Origin: an uncultured Bacteroides sp.
GTDB taxonomy: Bacteria > Bacteroidota > Bacteroidia > Bacteroidales > Bacteroidaceae
Direction: 5' to 3'
Length of the DNA stretch: 63,413 bases
NCBI GenBank assembly: GCA_949296415.1
Contig: CASFQC010000008.1
Span: forward strand, 1 to 63,413
In this document: one piece after another, positions 36,469-46,476 of the stretch
Position numbering within the stretch: the stretch's first letter is position 1
Layout of the letters: every line of letters begins with the position of its first letter
Notes under the pieces: generated by a model
Told to the model about the DNA's origin: nothing
What the model saw: the letters and a program-made list of their open reading frames with translations, nothing else
Database searches by the model: none
Made by a program: the position numbers and the translations under genes

Positions 36469-38939
36469 CACAAATGACCGAAACCGAAAGAGTGGGAAAC
36501 TCATCGGCCACCATAGACTGGCTGCTTACCGACAGCCGTTCTTTAAACTTTCCCGAAACCACACTGTTCTTTGCCCTGCACACCCGGCGCAACGACGGCG
36601 CCCGATACATACCCGAACTGTATGCACGCGGCGTGCGCAACTTTGTGCTGACAGCGGAAGCTTTCGCACGGCTGAAAGACAATTCTGAAGCCCCCACACC
36701 GGCATCCGACGCCAACTACCTCATAGCGGAAAGCCCGCTAAAGGCACTACAACGTCTGGCCGGACTTCACCGGGAACAGTTCAGCATACCCGTCATAGGA
36801 ATAACGGGCAGCAACGGGAAAACCGTGGTCAAGGAATGGCTGCACCAGCTGCTCAGTCCCGACTGGACCATAGCACGCTCACCACGAAGCTATAACTCAC
36901 AGATAGGGGTACCCTTGTCCGTATGGCAGATGGGTCCCTCCACCCGGCTGGGGATAATCGAAGCGGGCATATCCGAACCAGGAGAGATGAAGGCCCTGCA
37001 AAACATCATCAGACCCACCATAGGCATTCTGACGCATATAGGCAGCGCACATCAGGAAAACTTCGCGTCGCTGCAAGACAAGTGCATGGAGAAGCTCACC
37101 CTGTTCAAGGAAAGCGATGTGGTAATCTATAACGGCGATGACGAATTTGTGGCCAACTGTGTGTCCGACGCCATGCTGCCGGCCAGGGAAATAGCCTGGA
37201 GCATGAAAGACCCCGAACGTCCTTTATATATAAGCAAAGTGGAAAAGCAAGGAGACAGCACACTCATCTCTTACAGGTATCTGGAAATGGAAAACTGCTT
37301 CAAGCTGCCCTTCACAGACGACGCGTCCATAGAAAACGCACTCAACGCCCTGGCCGCCTGCCTATACCTTATGCTTCCTCCGCAGAAAATAAGCCAACGT
37401 ATGGAGAGACTGGAGCCGGTGGCCATGAGACTGGAAGTGATGGAAGGCAAGAACAACTGCCTCCTCATAAACGACAGTTACAACAGCGACCTGACCTCAC
37501 TGGACATCGCACTGGACTGTCTGTACCGCCGTTCGCAAACCAACCCGGGCATGAAACGCACACTTATCCTGTCGGACATACTGGAAAGCGGACAACAAGC
37601 CCCGGCACTCTACAGACAAGTGTCCAGACTCATGGATAGCAGACATGTGGAAAGGCTCATCGGAGTGGGGACGGAAATCAGTGCCAATGCCGACCAGTTT
37701 GACACAGAATGCACCTGCTTCCCCGACACCGCATCCCTGCTAAAAGCCATAGAAGAACACCGCCTACAGCTGAAAGATGAAATCATTCTGATAAAAGGAG
37801 CGCGGGTCTTCGGCTTTGACAACCTGACAGAGATATTGGAAAAGAAAGTCCATGAAACCATTCTGGAAGTCAATCTGGAAGCCATAGTGCAGAACCTGAA
37901 CCACTACCGGGCCATGCTGAAACCCGGGGTAAAGATGGTTTGCATGATAAAAGCATCGGCCTATGGCGCCGGCTCATATGAAATAGCCAAAACCCTGCAG
38001 GAACACGGAACAGACTATCTGGCCGTAGCCGTAGCCGATGAAGGCGTGGAACTGCGCAAAGCCGGAATAACGGCCAACCTTCTCATTATGAATCCCGAAC
38101 CTACAGCATTCCGCACCATGTTCCAATATAAGCTGGAACCAGAAGTCTACAGTTTCGGATTGTTGGACACCTTGCTGAAGGAAGCCGAACGGCAAGGCAT
38201 CACCCATTATCCCATACATATAAAAATAGATACCGGAATGCACCGCTTAGGTTTTATGCCCGAAGAGATGCACGACCTCATAGACCTGCTGCGACAACAA
38301 GACGCACTCATCGTACGTTCCGTCTTCTCCCATCTGGCCGGAAGCGACTCAACGCAGTTCGACGAGTTCACCAGACTACAGATAGAACGGTTCCGCAAAG
38401 CTTCGGATGAGTTGCAGGCCGCTTTTCCACACAAAATCATCAGACACATATGCAACTCGGCCGGTATAGAGCGGTTTCCTGAAGCCCAATTCGACATGGT
38501 AAGACTGGGACTCGGACTATACGGCATAGACCCCACAGATAACCATATAATGCACAACGTAAGTACGCTGAAAACCACCATACTGCAGATAAAGGAAGTG
38601 CCTGCGGGAGATACAGTGGGATACAGCCGGAGGGGCCTGGTAGCACGTTCCTCACGCATAGCCGCATTGCCTATAGGATACGCAGACGGACTGAACCGCA
38701 GGCTGGGAAACGGCAATGCCTACTGTCTGGTGAACGGCCAACGCGCTCCTTACGTAGGCAATATCTGCATGGATGTGTGCATGATTAACGTAACAGATAT
38801 AGAATGCCGGGAAGGAGACACTGTGGAGATATTCGGTGACCAACTGCCTATCACCACGCTGTCGGACACACTGGGAACCATTCCTTATGAAGTGCTGACC
38901 AGCGTGTCAAGCCGTGTGAAACGTGTGTATTTCATATAA
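36444..38939 (+). CDS. murF-alr: Fused MurF ligase and alanine racemase
   Basis: 831 residues. Residues 1 to about 450 are MurF, which adds D-Ala-D-Ala to UDP-MurNAc-tripeptide: ITGSNGKTVVKEW is the ATP loop, IIEAGISEPGEM and NDSYNSDLTSL are Mur-ligase motifs. Residues about 460-831 are Alr, which makes D-Ala: MIKASAYGAGSYE contains the PLP Lys, and SRRGLVARSSRIAALPIGYADGL with Gly-Tyr-Ala-Asp and NICMDVCMINVTD are the C-terminal signatures. The fusion joins the supply and use of D-Ala and is a known Bacteroidetes arrangement. It overlaps the GSCFA gene by 25 bp. Confidence 0.95.
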   Translation: MSYTIESITQMTETERVGNSSATIDWLLTDSRSLNFPETTLFFALHTRRNDGARYIPELYARGVRNFVLTAEAFARLKDNSEAPTPASDANYLIAESPLKALQRLAGLHREQFSIPVIGITGSNGKTVVKEWLHQLLSPDWTIARSPRSYNSQIGVPLSVWQMGPSTRLGIIEAGISEPGEMKALQNIIRPTIGILTHIGSAHQENFASLQDKCMEKLTLFKESDVVIYNGDDEFVANCVSDAMLPAREIAWSMKDPERPLYISKVEKQGDSTLISYRYLEMENCFKLPFTDDASIENALNALAACLYLMLPPQKISQRMERLEPVAMRLEVMEGKNNCLLINDSYNSDLTSLDIALDCLYRRSQTNPGMKRTLILSDILESGQQAPALYRQVSRLMDSRHVERLIGVGTEISANADQFDTECTCFPDTASLLKAIEEHRLQLKDEIILIKGARVFGFDNLTEILEKKVHETILEVNLEAIVQNLNHYRAMLKPGVKMVCMIKASAYGAGSYEIAKTLQEHGTDYLAVAVADEGVELRKAGITANLLIMNPEPTAFRTMFQYKLEPEVYSFGLLDTLLKEAERQGITHYPIHIKIDTGMHRLGFMPEEMHDLIDLLRQQDALIVRSVFSHLAGSDSTQFDEFTRLQIERFRKASDELQAAFPHKIIRHICNSAGIERFPEAQFDMVRLGLGLYGIDPTDNHIMHNVSTLKTTILQIKEVPAGDTVGYSRRGLVARSSRIAALPIGYADGLNRRLGNGNAYCLVNGQRAPYVGNICMDVCMINVTDIECREGDTVEIFGDQLPITTLSDTLGTIPYEVLTSVSSRVKRVYFI

Positions 38940-39062
38940 GGGAATGTCTCTCGGATGTATTCTGAAAATAAAAAAAGCATAAATATCAGAAGACGCTTTT
39001 CCGTAATGCAAATATTATCCGTATCTTTATCAAGAAAACGCCATCAAAGGAAGGAGGATTTT

Positions 39063-39905
39063 ATGCACACACTGTTTCCAGAACGCTGGCTATCCCGCAT
39101 TATACTGACATGCCTGGCCATGCTGGGCGTACAAACGCTCTGCGCGCAACAAGAAGACAGCCTGCACATAAGACGCGACTCTGTGGTTTCCGCCTTACCC
39201 ACGAACGATACCACAGCAACACTTCCTCTCGGAACCTTACCCGTAGAGAAGCGTACCGTCGGCATGCCTCCCATCAGCAAAGAAATGGAACTGCGGAAAG
39301 GACTTTACCTGCCTTATCATACCAACCCGTCGCCCTCGCATTATGGAGATTATTCCATTATCGGCACACTGGCTCCTCTGGGAGACGGCTACCTTTTCGG
39401 CGCCGGACAGCAGACCAGCGTACCGGGCATAGGCCGATTCAACGCCGCCGCCTTAGGCTACATGGTACAAGTGGACGACCGCCTGCGGCTACAGTTCGCC
39501 ATAGATGCGCTGAAAGCCAACACCGCATACTTTACCAGCCAGGCGTTCGGCGCATCGGGCATGTTGCTATACCAGGCGCAGGACAGACTATACTTCCGCG
39601 CTTTTGCAGGCAGCAACTTCGGCAACTTCCAGGTGCCGCCTGCCTTTGTGTTGGGAGGTACCGTAGGATTTGCCTTCACCGACCGCTTCGGCATGGAAGT
39701 CGGCGCGGAAGGCTTCTACAACCCGGCCACCAGACGGTGGGAGGCAAGCCCCATTGTGATGCCCTACTATAAATTCGACCATTTCAAGATGCAAGTCGAT
39801 GTGGGAGGTATCCTGTACTGGGTGCTGCGCAATGTGCTGGACAAAGACAGTGGAAGAAGATTCAGCCCCACCATACGGCCTGATGTACCCGGATTCCGAC
39901 ACTGA
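39063..39905 (+). CDS. Putative outer-membrane or exported protein, unknown function
   Basis: 280 residues from ATG 39063, which has one of the best Shine-Dalgarno sequences in the window (GGAAGGAGG) and is followed by a signal peptide ending TLCAQ. The longer frame from 38955 is rejected for that reason. The mature part has a polar, Thr/Pro-rich stretch, then from residue ~90 alternating hydrophobic and polar residues with many Gly and aromatics (LAPLGDGYLFGAGQQ, FGAGQQTSVPGIGRF, DRFGMEVGAEGFYNP), consistent with a small beta-barrel or beta-sandwich. I do not recognise a family. It lies just after murF-alr. Confidence 0.65.
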   Translation: MHTLFPERWLSRIILTCLAMLGVQTLCAQQEDSLHIRRDSVVSALPTNDTTATLPLGTLPVEKRTVGMPPISKEMELRKGLYLPYHTNPSPSHYGDYSIIGTLAPLGDGYLFGAGQQTSVPGIGRFNAAALGYMVQVDDRLRLQFAIDALKANTAYFTSQAFGASGMLLYQAQDRLYFRAFAGSNFGNFQVPPAFVLGGTVGFAFTDRFGMEVGAEGFYNPATRRWEASPIVMPYYKFDHFKMQVDVGGILYWVLRNVLDKDSGRRFSPTIRPDVPGFRH

Positions 39906-39994
39906 ACACCTGAAGAAGACGGACAAAAACGCCTTTCCTGCTTTTTTTTGCATTTATTGTTAAAATACTGTCGCATGGAATAGAATAAAAGCCT

Positions 39995-40002
39995 TATATT
40001 TG
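39995..40002 (+). promoter_or_regulatory. -7 element of tatA
   Basis: TATATTTG, 32 bp before the ATG; no -33 TTG at the proper distance. Confidence 0.5.
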
Positions 40003-40034
40003 CCCGCAATAAAAACAACACCAAAAAAACAGAT

Positions 40035-40253
40035 ATGAACAATCTATTACTACTATTACTGCCCAGCGGTTCTGAATGGGTCATCATCGCATTGATAGTA
40101 CTCCTTCTTTTCGGAGGAAAGAAAATTCCCGAACTCATGCGCGGACTTGGGAAAGGCGTGAAAAACTTCAAGGAGGGGGTGAACGAAGCCAAAGAAGAAA
40201 TAAGCAAAGCCAAAGACGAACTGGACGAACCGGTAACTCCGGCAAAGAAATAA
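40035..40253 (+). CDS. tatA: Twin-arginine translocase subunit TatA
   Basis: 72 residues. TatA polymerises to form the passage for folded proteins. A short N-terminal helix ([17 protein letters not shown]) is followed by the [20 protein letters not shown] hinge and amphipathic helix, then a charged tail. It lies 65 bp before tatC. No separate tatB is present, so TatA probably serves both roles. Confidence 0.95.
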   Translation: MNNLLLLLLPSGSEWVIIALIVLLLFGGKKIPELMRGLGKGVKNFKEGVNEAKEEISKAKDELDEPVTPAKK

Positions 40254-40318
40254 GAAAAGAACAAGAGGGGCGGACGAAGACAATAGCCTTGTCCGCCCCA
40301 TTTTTGCGTTGACTGCTG

Positions 40319-41326
40319 ATGGCTGACAAGGAATTAAGTTTCTGGGAACATTTGGACATTCTGCGCAGGGTACTATTCAGGGTACTCGGCGTGTGGTTTG
40401 TATTGGCCTTAATCTACTTTTTGGCCATGCCAGTGCTGTTTGACAAGGTAATACTTGCCCCTTGCCACAACGACTTCATATTCTACGACGCACTGCGCTG
40501 GATAGGCGAACGTCTCAATCTGCACGATGACTTCTTCACCGAAGAGTTCAGCGTCAAGCTAGTGAACATCAACCTCGCGGCCCCTTTCTTCATACACATT
40601 TCCACCGCATTGTGGATGTCTGTGGTGACAGCCGCCCCTTACCTGTTCTACGAAGTATGGAAGTTCATCAGTCCGGCACTCTACCCCAACGAACGCCATG
40701 GCGTGAAAAAAGCATTGTCACTGGGTACGGTAATGTTCTTCATAGGCGTGCTGCTGGGATACTTCATGGTCTATCCTCTCACCTTGCGTTTCCTTTCCAC
40801 TTACCAGCTTAGCTCGGCCATAGAAAACCAGATTTCGCTCAACTCATATATAGACAACTTCATGATGCTGGTCCTCTGCATGGGACTGGCATTCGAACTC
40901 CCGCTGGTGACCTGGCTGCTCTCCGTATTGGGACTGGTACACAAGACCATGCTCCGCCGTTACAGACGGCACGCCGCCGTGGCCATTGTCATCCTGGCAG
41001 CCGTCATCACACCTACAGGAGACCCGTTCACCCTGTCGGTTGTAGCCATCCCGCTTTACCTGCTCTACGAGATGAGCATCCTGATGATAAAAGACAAGAA
41101 GAAAAACGACGAGGACGAGGAAGACAATGACACTTCCGACGAGACTCCAACCGAGCCAGAATCCCCCGCCCCCAATGCCGGTGAAGAAGGACAATCCGCC
41201 GCAGAAGAGAGTGAAAAGGTGGAGGAGATAGAACCGTCACCGGAGTCCACACCGGAACCGGCCGCACCCTCCAGAAAAACACAGGCAAAGAAAAGGAACA
41301 AGCATAAGAAAGTCCGCAGGAAATAG
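40319..41326 (+). CDS. tatC: Sec-independent translocase subunit TatC with a long acidic tail
   Basis: 335 residues; TatC is normally about 240-280. TatC recognises the twin-arginine signal. The core has six helices, with FWEHLDILRR at the N-terminus holding the conserved Glu of the signal site, PYLFYEVWKFISPALYPNERH and FELPLVTWLL in place. After the last helix (about residue 255) comes an ~80-residue tail rich in Glu, Asp, Pro and Ser (EDEEDNDTSDETPTEPESP), ending with a Lys/Arg-rich segment (KRNKHKKVRRK). The tail is on the cytoplasmic side and has no known function. Confidence 0.92.
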   Translation: MADKELSFWEHLDILRRVLFRVLGVWFVLALIYFLAMPVLFDKVILAPCHNDFIFYDALRWIGERLNLHDDFFTEEFSVKLVNINLAAPFFIHISTALWMSVVTAAPYLFYEVWKFISPALYPNERHGVKKALSLGTVMFFIGVLLGYFMVYPLTLRFLSTYQLSSAIENQISLNSYIDNFMMLVLCMGLAFELPLVTWLLSVLGLVHKTMLRRYRRHAAVAIVILAAVITPTGDPFTLSVVAIPLYLLYEMSILMIKDKKKNDEDEEDNDTSDETPTEPESPAPNAGEEGQSAAEESEKVEEIEPSPESTPEPAAPSRKTQAKKRNKHKKVRRK

Positions 41327-41327
41327 G

Positions 41328-41335
41328 TAACTTTG
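41328..41335 (+). promoter_or_regulatory. -7 element immediately before the Dna2-like gene
   Basis: TAACTTTG ends 5 bp before the ATG at 41341, so transcription from it would start at or next to the start codon (a leaderless mRNA). No -33 TTG is seen; the match could be accidental. Confidence 0.35.
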
Positions 41336-41340
41336 CGGGC

Positions 41341-44300
41341 ATGAACCAAGAAACAGACGAATACTATTCCCTACTGTCAGACTTGTGTCCGCCCGACAGC
41401 AAGACGGACAGGAAAACCGCATACCGCCGGTTGCGCGAACTGACAGACACCTTGTGCCGCACCCTACTGACCGATGACGGGTTGCAAATGACCGACCTCG
41501 CCGCACGCATCAACTTCGCCTCGGCCAGGCTGAACCTGAACATAAGAGAACAGAACCGGCTGCATACGGCAAGGCTGACGGCCAACGCCGTGCTCAGCAA
41601 AGAGACCGAAGCCACAGACGAGATGCTGCTACGCGACATCAAGACGGTGGCTTTCTTCATCAGGCGGCTGACCGGACAAAACATTCCCGGACACTTACGA
41701 CAGAAGCTGCCCAAAGCCGACGCCACCTACATAGTGCGCCCGCCGTCCGCAGGCAGAACAAAACGGATGAGAGTGTCCTTCGAACGGAAAGACGGACAGT
41801 TTCTCTACGTATGGCCCACCTCAGGAGTGAGCGACACCGCTCTACGAGTACGCTATAACGTGCCCCAAATCAATGAGGAGTTCAACGCGACATGCGACAT
41901 ACTATGGCCGCACGCACAACTCAACCTACTGGATGTGGACATTGACAAGGAAGGGACGCTGACCCCTGCCTTCATCGTACTCGAACCGGACTACCTGACC
42001 GACATCAGCACCCTGGCCGAATGCTTCAAGGAATACGGACACCACCCCGGAAACTACGTGCTGGGGCAACTACAACCCATACAGCGAACCATGCCCCTGA
42101 TGCTGGGAAACATAGCCAACCTTTTTCTGGACGAATGGATACACGCCCGTCCGGGAGAAGAACCGGACTACCTGGAATGCATGGGGAAGGCTTTCAGAGA
42201 ATACGCCCTGCCGCTGGCAGCATGCGACGAACTGGCCGACCGCAAGCTGGAGCAAGAGTTCTTTGCCGACTGCAAAAAACATTTCGACAACATAAGGCTC
42301 ACCGTGCTAAAGACTTTCACCACACCGGGATACGGACTGGACCGCACCGACGCCGTACTGGAACCCACCTACCTGTGCGAGGCTTTGGGACTGCAGGGAC
42401 GGCTGGACTACATGCAGCGCGACCGTTCGGCATTCATTGAGATGAAGTCGGGAAAGGCCGACGAATATACGCTCAGAGGAAAGATAGAACCTAGGGAAAA
42501 CAACCGGGTACAGATGTTACTCTACCAAGCCATGCTACAATATGTATTGGGCACAGACCACAGGCAGGTAAAAGCCTACCTGCTCTACACAAGGTATCCG
42601 CTACTCTATCCGGCAAGACCGTCGTGGGCCATGGTAAAAAGAGTCACCGACGTGCGCAACCGCATCGTGGCCAACGAACACAACCTGCAACGCCACAACG
42701 ACCCGGCATACACCGAACAGTGGCTGAGGAAAACACTGGATCCCGAAGAACTGAACCAAAGGCAACTGGACAACAAACTGTGGCGGGAATATCTCAGACC
42801 CGGCATAGCACAGACAGCCGGACAGTTCGCCAGACTGACCGCACTGGAGAGGACATACTTCTGCGCCGTCTATAACTTCATCACCAAGGAGATATACACC
42901 GCCAAGTCTGGCGACTGCGACTATAACGGCAACCGGGGAGCCGCATCGCTCTGGCTGGCCACACCGGACGAAAAGCGGGAAGCCGGAGAAATCATACACC
43001 ACCTCACCATAACCGCCAACCATGCCGCCGAAGAGCACAAGCCGTGGCTGCAGTTGGAACGCACCGGAGACATACCGGATACCGACAGCGGCACACCAGA
43101 CCTGCAACCCAACTTCAGACCCGGCGATGCCGTGATATTGTACGAACGGAACGCCGAGACCGACAACGTGACCAACCGGCAACTGTTCAAAGGCAATATA
43201 GAAGACATCAGTGGAAAGAGCATACGCATACGGCTCCGCATGACCCAGCAGAACGCCAGCGTACTGCCGCCGGACAGCCTGTACGCCGTAGAGCACGACT
43301 TCATGGACACCACCACACGCAACATGTACCGGGGACTGGCCGCCTTCCTACACACCACACAGGAACGGCGCGATCTGCTTCTGGCACAACGCCCGCCACG
43401 GTTCGACCTGATAGCGGACCGGGATACGGCACAGCCCAAGGACGACTTCGAGCGTATAGCTCTCAAGGCCAAAGCCGCACAGGACTACTTCCTGCTGGTA
43501 GGACCACCCGGCACAGGCAAGACCTCAAGGGCGTTGCGCCGCATGGTGGAGACTTTCCTGACAGAAGGAAGACAGCTCCTGATTATGTCCTACACCAACC
43601 GCGCAGTGGACGAGATATGCAAGATGCTGTCCGCCATCACCCCTGCCACCGACTTCATACGCATAGGAAACGAGCTGAATTGCGACCCCGCCTATCGCCG
43701 ACACCTGCTGGAAAACGTTGTGGACGGATGCCGAAACCGACGGCAGATACAGCAGCGGGTGGAACAGTGCCCCATCTTCACCGGTACTGTGGCCACCCTC
43801 TCGGCCAGACCGGAACTTTTCAGACTCAAGAACTTTGACACCGCACTGGTTGACGAGGCCACACAGATACTTGAACCCCAGCTGCTGCAGCTACTGTGCG
43901 CCACACGCAAGGACGGAACCGAAGCCTTGCGCAACTTCATACTCATAGGTGATCACAAGCAGCTGCCGGCCGTAGTGATGCAACCCGCAACACAATCGGA
44001 AGTGCGCGCCGGAACGCTGCGCGACATCGGACTATACAACCTGAAGGACTCACTGTTTGAACGACTGTACCGCACGGCCGCCCGACGGGGCGACACAAAG
44101 GCATGGGACATGCTGCGTACGCAGGGAAGGATGCATGAAGAAGTGGCTTGCTTCCCCAACGAGGCCTTCTACGGCGGACAGCTCAGCACTCTGGGACTGC
44201 CGCACCAGCATGGACAGCTCAGACTGGCCCCACAGCTCGTGAACAACGAGTTCGCCACACTGCTCACACGACGGATGGCCTTCATCCCCGCACAGCCCGA

Positions 44301-44754
44301 ACCTCTGTCGGCACCCGACAAGACCAACCGATCTGAAGCCCGCATCACCGCCAGACTGGCCGCCGCCATATACACGCAGTACCAAGCAGGAGAAGGGTTC
44401 GACCCGGACACCACACTGGGCATCATTACCCCCTACCGCAGCCAGATAGCACTCATCCGACGGGAGATAGAGGCCACACACCTCCTCCCCCTGACACGCA
44501 TAGCCGTGGACACCGTAGAACGCTACCAAGGCAGCGAGCGCGACGTCATCATCTACTCCTTCTGCGTAAACCGCCTGTACCAACTCAAGCTATTGGCCAA
44601 CACTTACGAGGAAGACGGCATGACCATAGACCGCAAGCTCAACGTAGCCCTCACCCGGGCACGCAAGCAGATGTTCATCACCGGAGTTCCCCAAATACTA
44701 AAGCACAATCCTCTCTACAAGAAACTGATAGAAGCCGCAGCCCACACACAATAA
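41341..44754 (+). CDS. Dna2-like nuclease-helicase (PD-(D/E)XK plus SF1B)
   Basis: 1137 residues. A PD-(D/E)XK nuclease site of the Cas4/Dna2/RecB type is visible: Asp356 in QGRLDYM and Glu367-x-Lys369 in IEMKSGK, with a downstream Gln in NRVQMLLYQAMLQY. The SF1 helicase occupies about 700-1137: Walker A GPPGTGKTS (Lys727), Walker B VDEATQILEPQ, motif III LIGDHKQLPAVV, QGRMHEE, and motifs V/VI DTVERYQGSERDVIIYSF and NVALTRARKQ. The order nuclease then SF1B helicase matches Dna2, the eukaryotic end-resection and Okazaki-flap enzyme. The four Fe-S cysteines of Cas4/Dna2 are not apparent. The gene is a single unit 14 bp after tatC. A role in DNA repair is inferred. Confidence 0.85.
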   Translation: MNQETDEYYSLLSDLCPPDSKTDRKTAYRRLRELTDTLCRTLLTDDGLQMTDLAARINFASARLNLNIREQNRLHTARLTANAVLSKETEATDEMLLRDIKTVAFFIRRLTGQNIPGHLRQKLPKADATYIVRPPSAGRTKRMRVSFERKDGQFLYVWPTSGVSDTALRVRYNVPQINEEFNATCDILWPHAQLNLLDVDIDKEGTLTPAFIVLEPDYLTDISTLAECFKEYGHHPGNYVLGQLQPIQRTMPLMLGNIANLFLDEWIHARPGEEPDYLECMGKAFREYALPLAACDELADRKLEQEFFADCKKHFDNIRLTVLKTFTTPGYGLDRTDAVLEPTYLCEALGLQGRLDYMQRDRSAFIEMKSGKADEYTLRGKIEPRENNRVQMLLYQAMLQYVLGTDHRQVKAYLLYTRYPLLYPARPSWAMVKRVTDVRNRIVANEHNLQRHNDPAYTEQWLRKTLDPEELNQRQLDNKLWREYLRPGIAQTAGQFARLTALERTYFCAVYNFITKEIYTAKSGDCDYNGNRGAASLWLATPDEKREAGEIIHHLTITANHAAEEHKPWLQLERTGDIPDTDSGTPDLQPNFRPGDAVILYERNAETDNVTNRQLFKGNIEDISGKSIRIRLRMTQQNASVLPPDSLYAVEHDFMDTTTRNMYRGLAAFLHTTQERRDLLLAQRPPRFDLIADRDTAQPKDDFERIALKAKAAQDYFLLVGPPGTGKTSRALRRMVETFLTEGRQLLIMSYTNRAVDEICKMLSAITPATDFIRIGNELNCDPAYRRHLLENVVDGCRNRRQIQQRVEQCPIFTGTVATLSARPELFRLKNFDTALVDEATQILEPQLLQLLCATRKDGTEALRNFILIGDHKQLPAVVMQPATQSEVRAGTLRDIGLYNLKDSLFERLYRTAARRGDTKAWDMLRTQGRMHEEVACFPNEAFYGGQLSTLGLPHQHGQLRLAPQLVNNEFATLLTRRMAFIPAQPEPLSAPDKTNRSEARITARLAAAIYTQYQAGEGFDPDTTLGIITPYRSQIALIRREIEATHLLPLTRIAVDTVERYQGSERDVIIYSFCVNRLYQLKLLANTYEEDGMTIDRKLNVALTRARKQMFITGVPQILKHNPLYKKLIEAAAHTQ

Positions 44755-44905
44755 ACACACAGCGGAAAGACAAAAAAAGATGCAGGCTGCAAACACGTGT
44801 ATCACTACAAATGGCATGCTACCTGCATTCGTTACCTTAAAAGAAAAAAATCACTGCGGAAGCTCTCCTCCGCCGAGCGATATCATTAAGCCTATGAAAA
44901 TCAAG

Positions 44906-46432
44906 TCAGGCCACCTTTTCCAGACGCCTCATCACCGAGAAGATAAACAAGGCGGCCAGCAGGCAGAGCACCATCAGCGTGCCCCACACCACCCAAAGTG
45001 GCAAATCGCCCCACAACCACGAGGCCACGGACGTCAAATAGTTACCTATAGCCGTAGCCACGAACCATCCGCCCATCATCATGCCCTTGTACTTCGGGGG
45101 AGCCACCTTTGATACGAAGGATATGCCCATGGGCGAAAGCAACAGCTCAGCGAACGTCAATACCAGATAAGTGGATACCAGCCAATTGGGCGACACGAAC
45201 GAGGCCGTTCCTCCCTCTATGGCCGCCGTCTGCGCATCGGGAGTGAGCAGGCCAAGCGAGGCCACCAGCATCACCACATAGCCACAAGCGGCCACCAGCA
45301 TGCCCAAACCTATCTTGCGCGGTGCGGAAGGTTCCTTGCCCTTGCGGGCCAACGAGCCGAACAGAGCCATGGACACCGGAGTGAGCGCCACCACAAAGAA
45401 GGGGTTGAACTGCTGGAAGATGGGAGCGTCCACCTCCACCGTGCCTGCGACCGATGCATAGCGCCATATGAGAAACAGCACCGCAGCCAGCACCACCAGG
45501 CCGGATACCAACCTGCCCCGTCCCGAACGGCTCTGGAACAACTGGAACGCGCCGTACACTACGAAGATGACGGCCACCAGATTCCACACGGAAAACATCA
45601 TGCCCTCCAGCCCTTCCGACGAGCGAGCCGTGTATTGGTCGGCAAAGTAAGTCAGTGTAAGGCCGTTCTGGTGGAAAGCCATCCAGAAGAAGATGACCAC
45701 AGCAAACACCAGGCACAGAGCCACGATGCGCTGGTACGTCTCCTCGCGCCCCAGCTCCTCAGTATGCGTCTGCGCACTGCCTTGGGCAGCCTGCTTCACG
45801 CTGCCCTCCACATGACGGAAGGTGCGACGACAGCCGTAGTAAATAAGCATGGATACGATGAGCGACAGACAGGCCACGCCGAAGGCGAAGTGATAGGAGT
45901 CATTGTAGCTCACGCCCCACGTAGTCTGCGCGTATTTCATGACGGCCACCGCTGCCGTAGGCGCGAACAGCGCGCCTATATTGATAGCCATGTAGAAAAT
46001 GCTGAACGCCGAGTCGCGTCGCGAGGCATAGGCGGGGGCATCGTACAGATTGCCCACCATGACCTGCAGGTTGCCCTTAAACAGTCCTGTACCCACACTG
46101 ATAACCAACAGAGCGGCACCCATGGCCACCAGCCCCAGCGTGCTCGTCCCCATGGGCAGAGCCAACAATACATAACCCACGAACATGCCCACAATGCCTA
46201 TGGTGACCATGCGTCCGTAGCCGAACTTGTCGGCCAGGATACCGCCGATGAACGGCAGGAAATAAACCAATGCCAGAAACGCCGCGTAGATATTGCCTGC
46301 CGTGGCATGCGACAAGCCGAAGTTGTCCATCAAAAACAGTACGAAGATGGACAGCATGGTGTAGTATCCGAAACGCTCGCCCGTATTGGCCAGCGCCAGG
46401 GCGTAAAGCCCCTTAGGTTGCCCTTCAAACAT
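44906..46432 (-). CDS. POT-family proton-coupled di/tripeptide transporter
   Basis: 508 residues, twelve to fourteen helices. Family marks include GERFGYYTMLSIFVLF at helix 1 (the E-R-F-x-Y-Y motif, with the first Glu replaced), GGILADKFGYGRMV in loop 2-3, GLFKGNLQVMVGNLY and FSIFYMAINIGALFAP, a PTR2 signature. It should import short peptides, matching the secreted DPP-IV and M16 peptidases 30 kb away. It converges with the Dna2-like gene; a short 7-bp hairpin lies between them. Confidence 0.92.
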   Translation of the reverse strand: MFEGQPKGLYALALANTGERFGYYTMLSIFVLFLMDNFGLSHATAGNIYAAFLALVYFLPFIGGILADKFGYGRMVTIGIVGMFVGYVLLALPMGTSTLGLVAMGAALLVISVGTGLFKGNLQVMVGNLYDAPAYASRRDSAFSIFYMAINIGALFAPTAAVAVMKYAQTTWGVSYNDSYHFAFGVACLSLIVSMLIYYGCRRTFRHVEGSVKQAAQGSAQTHTEELGREETYQRIVALCLVFAVVIFFWMAFHQNGLTLTYFADQYTARSSEGLEGMMFSVWNLVAVIFVVYGAFQLFQSRSGRGRLVSGLVVLAAVLFLIWRYASVAGTVEVDAPIFQQFNPFFVVALTPVSMALFGSLARKGKEPSAPRKIGLGMLVAACGYVVMLVASLGLLTPDAQTAAIEGGTASFVSPNWLVSTYLVLTFAELLLSPMGISFVSKVAPPKYKGMMMGGWFVATAIGNYLTSVASWLWGDLPLWVVWGTLMVLCLLAALFIFSVMRRLEKVA

Positions 46433-46476
46433 AAATGTAAACAGTATTAATGATTAGTGATTCGGTTAATTGCGCA

